From Chromohalobacter sarecensis (GTDB lineage: Bacteria > Pseudomonadota > Gammaproteobacteria > Pseudomonadales > Halomonadaceae): 64,000 nt of DNA. Position numbers and translations under genes: made by a program. Where the stretch lies: positions 248,001 through 312,000 of the forward strand of contig NZ_JAKGAN010000002.1 of assembly GCF_023061135.1 (NCBI RefSeq), given 5' to 3'. Under the pieces are notes generated by a model. It was not told the origin of the DNA, made no database searches, and was given only the letters and a program-made list of their open reading frames with translations. Positions 60,584 through 64,000 of the stretch are shown here, piece by piece (position 1 is the stretch's first letter; each line of letters opens with the position of its first letter).

Positions 60584-61735
60584 ATGCGCATCCTGGTCGA
60601 TGAAAACATTCCTCTGGCCGACGAATTCTTCGGTGAGCTGGGCGATATCACCCGCTTGCCTGGGCGCGACATCGATGCGACGGCGGTCCGCGATCAGGAC
60701 CTGTTGGTCGTGCGTTCGATCACGCCGGTGAATGCGGCGCTGCTCGATGGATCCCGCGTACGCTTCGTGGGCACCTGCACCATCGGTACTGACCATGTCG
60801 ACCTCGACTACCTGCAAAAAGCAGGCATCGGCTTCGCCAACGCGCCGGGCTGCAATGCCGACTCGGTGGTCGACTACGTGCTCTCGAGCCTGCTGTTGCT
60901 GGCCGAGGAAGATGGCTTCCATCTGGCCGGCAAGACCATCGGCATCGTCGGGGCCGGCAACGTGGGTAACCGCCTGGCGGAGCGTCTCGACGATCTTGAC
61001 GTCGAATGCCTGATCTGCGATCCGCCACGTGCCGAGACGGAAGGCCGTGAGGATTTCCTGGCGCTGGATAGCCTGCTCGAGCGTGCCGATATCGTCTGCT
61101 TGCATACGCCGCTGGTGAAGGACGGGGAACACGCGACCCGGCATCTGCTGGATGCGGCGCGTATCGAGGCCCTGGCGCCGGGCACCGTGCTGATCAACGC
61201 TGGGCGTGGTGCTTGTCTCGACAATCAGGCCCTGCGCGAGCGTCTCGAGCGCACCAATGATCTGCGCGTGGTGCTCGATGTGTGGGAGAACGAGCCGGGC
61301 ATCGATCAAGGCCTCTACGATCTCGTCGATATCGCCACGCCGCATATTGCCGGGCATAGCATCGACGGCAAGATGCGTGGCACCGAGCTGGTCTACCAAG
61401 CGGCGATGCGCCATTTCGGCTTGCCGGCGCGCAAGAAGCTCGGTCAGCTCAAACCGGACCCGTGGCTGCGCAAGATCGTCCTGACGCCCTGGTCGCCGCC
61501 GCTGGAAGCGCTGTCGTTATGCACGCGGGCCTGCTACGACGTGCGCCGCGATATGCTGGCGTTCGATCGCTATCGACGGCGCATGGGCATGGCGGCAGGT
61601 TTTGACGCCTACCGCGCCGAGTATCCGCTGCGCCGTGAGTTTTCCACCCTGCGTGTCGAACTCAAGCAGAACAAGGGCGGCTTACGTGACGCCCTCGAAG
61701 GCTTCGGTTTCAAGGTCAAGCTTTCCAATAAGTAG
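60584..61735 (+). CDS. pdxB: 4-phosphoerythronate dehydrogenase
   Basis: A 383-residue D-2-hydroxyacid dehydrogenase for vitamin B6 synthesis (second step of the DXP-dependent route). I-L-V-D-E-N-I-P opens the protein; G-T-C-T-I-G-T-D-H-V-D, the NAD fold I-V-G-A-G-N-V-G, the catalytic Arg in N-A-G-R-G, E-N-E-P and H-I-A-G-H-S are all present, as is the PdxB-specific C-terminal dimer domain. AAGGGAGAAAAGAGAAGG supplies the ribosome site. The stop codon lies within a tandem repeat. Confidence 0.95.
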   Translation: MRILVDENIPLADEFFGELGDITRLPGRDIDATAVRDQDLLVVRSITPVNAALLDGSRVRFVGTCTIGTDHVDLDYLQKAGIGFANAPGCNADSVVDYVLSSLLLLAEEDGFHLAGKTIGIVGAGNVGNRLAERLDDLDVECLICDPPRAETEGREDFLALDSLLERADIVCLHTPLVKDGEHATRHLLDAARIEALAPGTVLINAGRGACLDNQALRERLERTNDLRVVLDVWENEPGIDQGLYDLVDIATPHIAGHSIDGKMRGTELVYQAAMRHFGLPARKKLGQLKPDPWLRKIVLTPWSPPLEALSLCTRACYDVRRDMLAFDRYRRRMGMAAGFDAYRAEYPLRREFSTLRVELKQNKGGLRDALEGFGFKVKLSNK

Positions 61736-61798
61736 CTTGGTTTCGAAACAGTAGCTTGGTTTCCAAAAAATAAATTGGTTTCCAAAAAGCAGCTTGGC
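61732..61798. repeat. Tandem 19-22-bp units overlapping the pdxB stop codon
   Basis: Units at 61732-61750, 61751-61771 and 61772-61790, plus a partial fourth, share a core close to GTAGCTTGGTTTC(G/C)AAA. The pdxB stop TAG (61733-61735) belongs to unit 1, exactly as at pyrD, and a hairpin follows at 61820. Confidence 0.88.
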
Positions 61799-61819
61799 GC
61801 CTTAACCCGTGCCGATACG

Positions 61820-61866
61820 AAAACACCCACTGACCTGTTGATGAATTCAGGGCCGGTGGGTGTTTT
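61820..61866. terminator. Bidirectional terminator between pdxB and htpX
   Basis: AAAACACCCAC (61820-61830) pairs with GTGGGTGTTTT (61856-61866) around a 25-base loop that can fold further. The A/T ends of the stem give a U-rich tail in both directions. Confidence 0.75.
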
Positions 61867-61890
61867 GCGTTGCGCAGTCGCGTGCCGCGA

Positions 61891-62793
61891 TTATTCGCGG
61901 TAGGCGCTTTCCTTGAGGGCGCGAATGCGATCGTCCAGCGGCGGGTGGCTGGAAAACAGGCGCTCCATGATCTTGCGTGTCTGGCCGGAGGTGATGGCGA
62001 AGGCCGTCAGCGTATCCGGCATCTGGTCCTTCATCTGCGTTTCGGCCTTGAGACGTCCCAGGGCATTGATCATCGCGCCGCTACCGGCAAGCTTGGCACC
62101 GGCGGCGTCGGCACGGTATTCGCGGAAGCGCGAGAACCAGGCGACGACGACCGAGGCCACCAGGCCGAAGACGATCTCGGCAACGACGACCACCGCCATG
62201 TAACCGAAGAAGCCCAGGCCGCCGCCATCATCGTCACGGCGCAGGAAGCTATCCACCAGTTGCGCGACGACGCGCGCGAAGAACATCACGAAGGTGTTGA
62301 GCACGCCCTGAATGAGCGCCAGCGTGACCATGTCGCCATTGGCAACGTGGCCGATCTCGTGCGCTAGTACCGCGCGGATTTCCTCGGGACGCATGCGCTC
62401 GAGCAGACCGGCGGATACCGCGACCAGGGCATCGTTCTTGTTCCAGCCCGTGGCGAAGGCGTTGGATTGCTGCGCGGGAAAGATCGCCACCTCGGGCATC
62501 TTGATGCCCGCATCCCGCGCCAGCTCGCCGACGGTGTCGAGTAGCCACTGCTCGGTCGCGTTGCTGGGCTGCTCGATCACCTTGGCCTTGGTGCTCTTCT
62601 TCGCCATCCATTTGGAGATGAATAGCGAGATCAACGACCCTGCCATGCCGAACACGAAACAGAAGATCAACAGGCTGTTCATGTTGAGCCCGTTGGCGTT
62701 GAGATAAGGCTCCACCCCGAGTATTCGCAGGGTGATGCTGGCCACGATCACCACGGCTAGGTTGGTCGCCAGAAACAGCAGGATTCGCATCAT
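61891..62793 (-). CDS. htpX: HtpX membrane metalloprotease
   Basis: A 300-residue zinc protease of the inner membrane that removes misfolded membrane proteins under heat or envelope stress. Two N-terminal helices (about 4-55) precede the H-E-I-G-H zinc motif in [13 protein letters not shown], followed by two more helices and the third ligand region E-Y-R-A-D-x-A-G. Full length; often under CpxR control in E. coli, not readable here. Confidence 0.95.
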   Translation of the reverse strand: MMRILLFLATNLAVVIVASITLRILGVEPYLNANGLNMNSLLIFCFVFGMAGSLISLFISKWMAKKSTKAKVIEQPSNATEQWLLDTVGELARDAGIKMPEVAIFPAQQSNAFATGWNKNDALVAVSAGLLERMRPEEIRAVLAHEIGHVANGDMVTLALIQGVLNTFVMFFARVVAQLVDSFLRRDDDGGGLGFFGYMAVVVVAEIVFGLVASVVVAWFSRFREYRADAAGAKLAGSGAMINALGRLKAETQMKDQMPDTLTAFAITSGQTRKIMERLFSSHPPLDDRIRALKESAYRE

Positions 62794-62918
62794 CGTTGGG
62801 TTCCCTCAATCAGTGAGACAGCAATGGTCATGTCGATTCTTGTTGGCCATTAGATACGGCGTCTGGCCTTGGGTTTCAAGACAAATGTCGATAATCGTTG
62901 AAAGTGCGATGATTGCCG

Positions 62919-62940
62919 CCCGAGCCGGGCATGGCTCGGG
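62919..62940 (-). terminator. Hairpin after the alaA-like gene
   Basis: An 8-bp stem (CCCGAGCC / GGCTCGGG) with a 6-base loop lies about 30 bases past the aminotransferase stop. No T-run follows, so this is a weak terminator candidate. Confidence 0.4.
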
Positions 62941-62968
62941 CAAGGTCCGGGGCATCGGCGATAGCGTG

Positions 62969-64000
62969 TTATTGGCGGTAACGTGACAAGAAGTTGGCGA
63001 AGCGCTCGAGGGCATCGTCGAGTTGATCGGCCCAAGGCAGGGTGACGATGCGCACATGATCGGGCGTCGGCCAGTTGAAGGCCGTGCCCTGGACCAGCAG
63101 GATCTTCTCCTGCAGGAGCAAATCGAGCACCAGCTTCTGATCGTCCTGAATGTTGAAGACCTCGGGGTCGAGACGCGGGAAGGCGTAAAGCGCTCCCTTG
63201 GGCTTGACGCAACTGACGCCGGGAATGGCGTTGAGCTTGTCATAGGTGATGTCGCGCTGGGCGAGCAGACGCCCACCGGGTAGCACCAAGTCGTTGATCG
63301 ACTGATAGCCGCCGAGCGCTGTCTGAATAGCGTGCTGCGCGGGCACATTGGCGCACAGGCGCATCGAGGCCAGCATGTTGAGCCCCTGAATGAAGTCGTC
63401 GGCGCGCTGCTTGCCGCGATTCCCGGAGAGAATCATCCAGCCGCTGCGAAACCCGGCGCAGCGATAGCTCTTGGACAGTCCATTGAGCGTCACCACGAGC
63501 TGGTCGTCGTCGGCCAGGGCACCGGTGGAGACATGCTCGGCGTCATCGTAGAGGATCTTGTCGTAGATCTCGTCGGAGAACACCACCAGGCCGTGGCGCC
63601 GCGCGATCGCCAGCAACTCCTTGACCACTTCCGGCGGATAGACAGCGCCGGTGGGGTTGTTGGGATTGATGATGACGATGGCCTTGGTGCGCGCGGTGAT
63701 CTTGTCGCGCACATCGTTCAAGTCCGGCGCCCAGTCGGCCTGTTCATCGCACAGGTAATGCACCGGTCGCCCGCCGGAGAGGTTGGCCGATGCCGTCCAC
63801 AATGGATAGTCGGGCGCGGGAATCAATACCTCGTCGCCGTCGTCAAGCAGCGCCTGCATGGCCATGGCGATCAACTCGGAGACGCCGTTACCGACGAATA
63901 CATCCTCGACGCTGACGTCGGGAATGCTCTTGCGCTGGCATTCCTGCATGATCGCCTTGCGCGCCGAGTAAAGTCCCTTGGAATCGCAGTAGCCCTGGGC
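62969..64000 (-). CDS. alaA: Alanine aminotransferase, AlaA/YfbQ type (5' end cut by the window)
   Basis: The frame stays open to base 64000 on the minus strand, so the ATG at 63949 is internal; the 17 codons beyond it (G-Y-C-D-S-K-G-L-Y-S-A-R) are conserved family sequence. The visible 343 residues show the class I PLP fold with I-P-A-P-D-Y-P-L-W, I-I-N-P-N-N-P-T-G-A-V-Y, S-D-E-I-Y-D-K-I and the lysine segment N-G-L-S-K-S-Y-R-C-A-G-F-R. In E. coli AlaA makes alanine from pyruvate and glutamate. Roughly the first 60 residues are missing. Confidence 0.92.
   Translation of the reverse strand, partial: AQGYCDSKGLYSARKAIMQECQRKSIPDVSVEDVFVGNGVSELIAMAMQALLDDGDEVLIPAPDYPLWTASANLSGGRPVHYLCDEQADWAPDLNDVRDKITARTKAIVIINPNNPTGAVYPPEVVKELLAIARRHGLVVFSDEIYDKILYDDAEHVSTGALADDDQLVVTLNGLSKSYRCAGFRSGWMILSGNRGKQRADDFIQGLNMLASMRLCANVPAQHAIQTALGGYQSINDLVLPGGRLLAQRDITYDKLNAIPGVSCVKPKGALYAFPRLDPEVFNIQDDQKLVLDLLLQEKILLVQGTAFNWPTPDHVRIVTLPWADQLDDALERFANFLSRYRQ

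Overview
The window looks like a stretch of chromosome from a moderately halophilic gammaproteobacterium, most likely a member of the Halomonadaceae (Chromohalobacter/Halomonas type). This is inferred from the high G+C content, the acidic secreted proteins, a BCCT osmolyte carrier, the gabT-gabD pair, a 180-kDa-type NAD glutamate dehydrogenase, and gene orders of the Pseudomonas/Halomonas kind (nadK - metallophosphatase - rhomboid - yeaC - DUF2797; pyrD - rmf - rlmKL). About 52 protein genes are supported. The first (acyltransferase) and the last (alaA-like aminotransferase) are cut by the window ends. I found no rRNA or tRNA genes, no intact insertion sequence, no prophage and no CRISPR array.

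Layout. 1-12.5 kb: acyltransferase, gabT-gabD for GABA use, a giant repeat protein with DUF1266-like modules, an NlpC/P60 lipoprotein, an MFS exporter, periplasmic MsrA, a CDP-alcohol phosphatidyltransferase, SlyD, a small membrane protein and an LpxR-type lipid A deacylase. 12.5-24.5 kb: a glycine-zipper lipoprotein, a DMT transporter, an FMN glutamate-synthase-family protein, zntR overlapping a DUF1853 gene, nadK with a metallophosphatase, then a tightly overlapped rhomboid-yeaC-DUF2797 cluster, a DJ-1/PfpI protein and a cytochrome b561-YceI pair. 24.5-36.2 kb: a diguanylate cyclase, an aldo/keto reductase, a MATE pump, D-amino acid dehydrogenase, an EF-hand protein, phhB with an aromatic aminotransferase, a RecQ-family helicase and a BCCT carrier.

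36.4-42.9 kb holds the most striking unit: four genes joined by 4-bp ATGA overlaps that encode an SMC-like ATPase, a KITE-like protein, a kleisin-like protein and a Toprim protein. This is a Wadjet/JetABCD (MksBEFG-type) anti-plasmid condensin, but in SMC-first order and with a compact nuclease subunit. It is followed by rarA, a hemerythrin-fold protein that lacks obvious iron ligands, and an SOS-box-controlled umuDC pair whose UmuD lacks both the catalytic Ser and Lys.

47-64 kb is mostly housekeeping: a LysR regulator overlapping murI, trmA, gdhB, a secreted protein with two related beta domains, pyrD, rmf, rlmKL, a small WGR-like protein, pdxB, htpX and alaA.

Two non-coding patterns stand out. 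First, gabT, pyrD and pdxB each have a short (16-22 bp) tandem repeat of about three units right at or just after the stop codon and before a hairpin; the EF-hand gene may show a degenerate version. Second, a sequence resembling a sigma-E promoter lies just upstream of a strong intrinsic terminator (20184-20278), which could define a very small sigma-E-dependent RNA.
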